A DNA stretch of 64,000 nucleotides from Eutreptiella sp. 'Long Island Sound 2002' (taxonomy: Eukaryota; Euglenozoa; Euglenophyceae; Eutreptiales; Eutreptiaceae). Location: NCBI GenBank assembly GCA_964036045.1, contig OZ038392.1:22470090-22534089 (forward strand). The letters run 5' to 3'. The number at the start of each line of letters is the position of its first letter. Position 1 is the stretch's first letter. Made by a program: the position numbers and the translations under genes. The notes beneath the pieces are model-generated. The model ran no database searches, had not been told where the DNA came from, and saw only the letters and a list, made by a program, of their open reading frames with translations. Positions 63,734 to 64,000 of this stretch are shown in pieces.

Positions 63734-64000
63734 CTCTCAGTTCACCATATCCAGGGCGTCAGAAACGAGTGTGCGGACTACATCAGCCGCAACAACTTTG
63801 ACGACATGATTGGTGTCAGGTGTGAGGAGCTAGCCAAGGAGGCGTTCGGCCGTATGGATGTACACCTGGACCTCAACGTGACCATGATCCGACCCCTAGA
63901 TGGACTCAAACAAGTCGAGTACCTGAAGGAGTTTGGGGACATCTACAAACGCCTGGAGAAGCGTCTGGAGCCCGTCCTGGTCAACCAAGAACAATGGAAG
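63725..64000 (+). CDS. RNase H C-terminus of a further retroelement (partial)
   Basis: An open frame running off the right edge, without a start codon: NLSVHHIQGVRNECADYISR, then NNFDDMIGVRCEELAKEAFG and DVHLDLNVTMIRPL. VHHIQGVRNECADYISR matches the last RNase H motif of LTR and YR retroelements (Asp in the xxADxxSR pattern). The rest would be a connection to the next domain. The upstream part of RNase H and RT is not present to the left, where the CCTCAAA repeat and GC-rich DNA stand, so the element is 5'-truncated or interrupted. It is on the plus strand, opposite element 2. Confidence 0.65.

Noticed and set aside
1-64000. tRNA or rRNA genes
   Set aside because: I found no B-box-like GGTTCGAATCC string in a cloverleaf context and no rRNA-conserved segments by eye. 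A covariance search was not possible.

Overview
The window is eukaryotic nuclear DNA dominated by repeats and mobile elements. No operons, Shine-Dalgarno sites, rRNA, tRNA or CRISPR are visible. Coding-like blocks are short and end at GT/AG dinucleotides, so the few host genes appear to be split by introns. Runs of 10 to 20 G or C are very frequent outside the satellites. A degraded Ty3-like element at 39.9-44.0 kb has a Gag and a post-protease domain that I recall from dinoflagellate retroelements. From that I infer a dinoflagellate or related alveolate, but this rests on memory and not on a search.

Layout. 0-7.9 kb: G-tract-rich intergenic DNA with a hammerhead-ribozyme-like motif at the very start, one or two exon candidates, a TIR element and a MITE. 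7.9-23.1 kb: about thirteen head-to-tail units of 1.14-1.16 kb, each with a 14-bp-stem hairpin whose loop carries TTAGGGTTAGGG. 23.1-28.8 kb: tyrosine-recombinase (YR) retrotransposon 1, minus strand, inserted in the satellite. 28.8-32.7 kb: satellite again, with one internal inversion, then decayed monomers. 33-37.5 kb: dispersed repeats, MITEs, one exon candidate and a minisatellite. 37.6-39.3 kb: a second satellite of about 180 bp, scattered again between 44 and 47.6 kb around the truncated Ty3-like element and a decayed RT-like fragment. 48.1-50.5 kb: a Thr/Ser-rich mucin-like open frame. 52.3-56.1 kb: scattered host exon candidates (PAN/apple-like, possible GT31 glycosyltransferase, an RS-like block). 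56.1-61.9 kb: YR retrotransposon 2, minus strand, inserted inside a host coding exon. 62.2-63.7 kb: very GC-rich DNA without a convincing gene. From about 63.7 kb: the RNase H end of another retroelement, running off the window.

The most interesting content is the pair of YR retrotransposons. They have different sequences but the same plan. A Gag with a Cys/His motif is followed by a single in-frame UGA, then a tyrosine recombinase placed BEFORE the reverse transcriptase, then RNase H and a small accessory frame. Both have split direct repeats in the order A1-genes-B1A2-spacer-B2, and the internal B1A2 junction looks like the joint of a circularised element. The gene order recalls VIPER/TATE of trypanosomatids and not DIRS/Ngaro/PAT. 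In element 2, recombinase and RT are fused in one uninterrupted 930-residue frame, and the gag stop is UGA-CGG, a known readthrough context.
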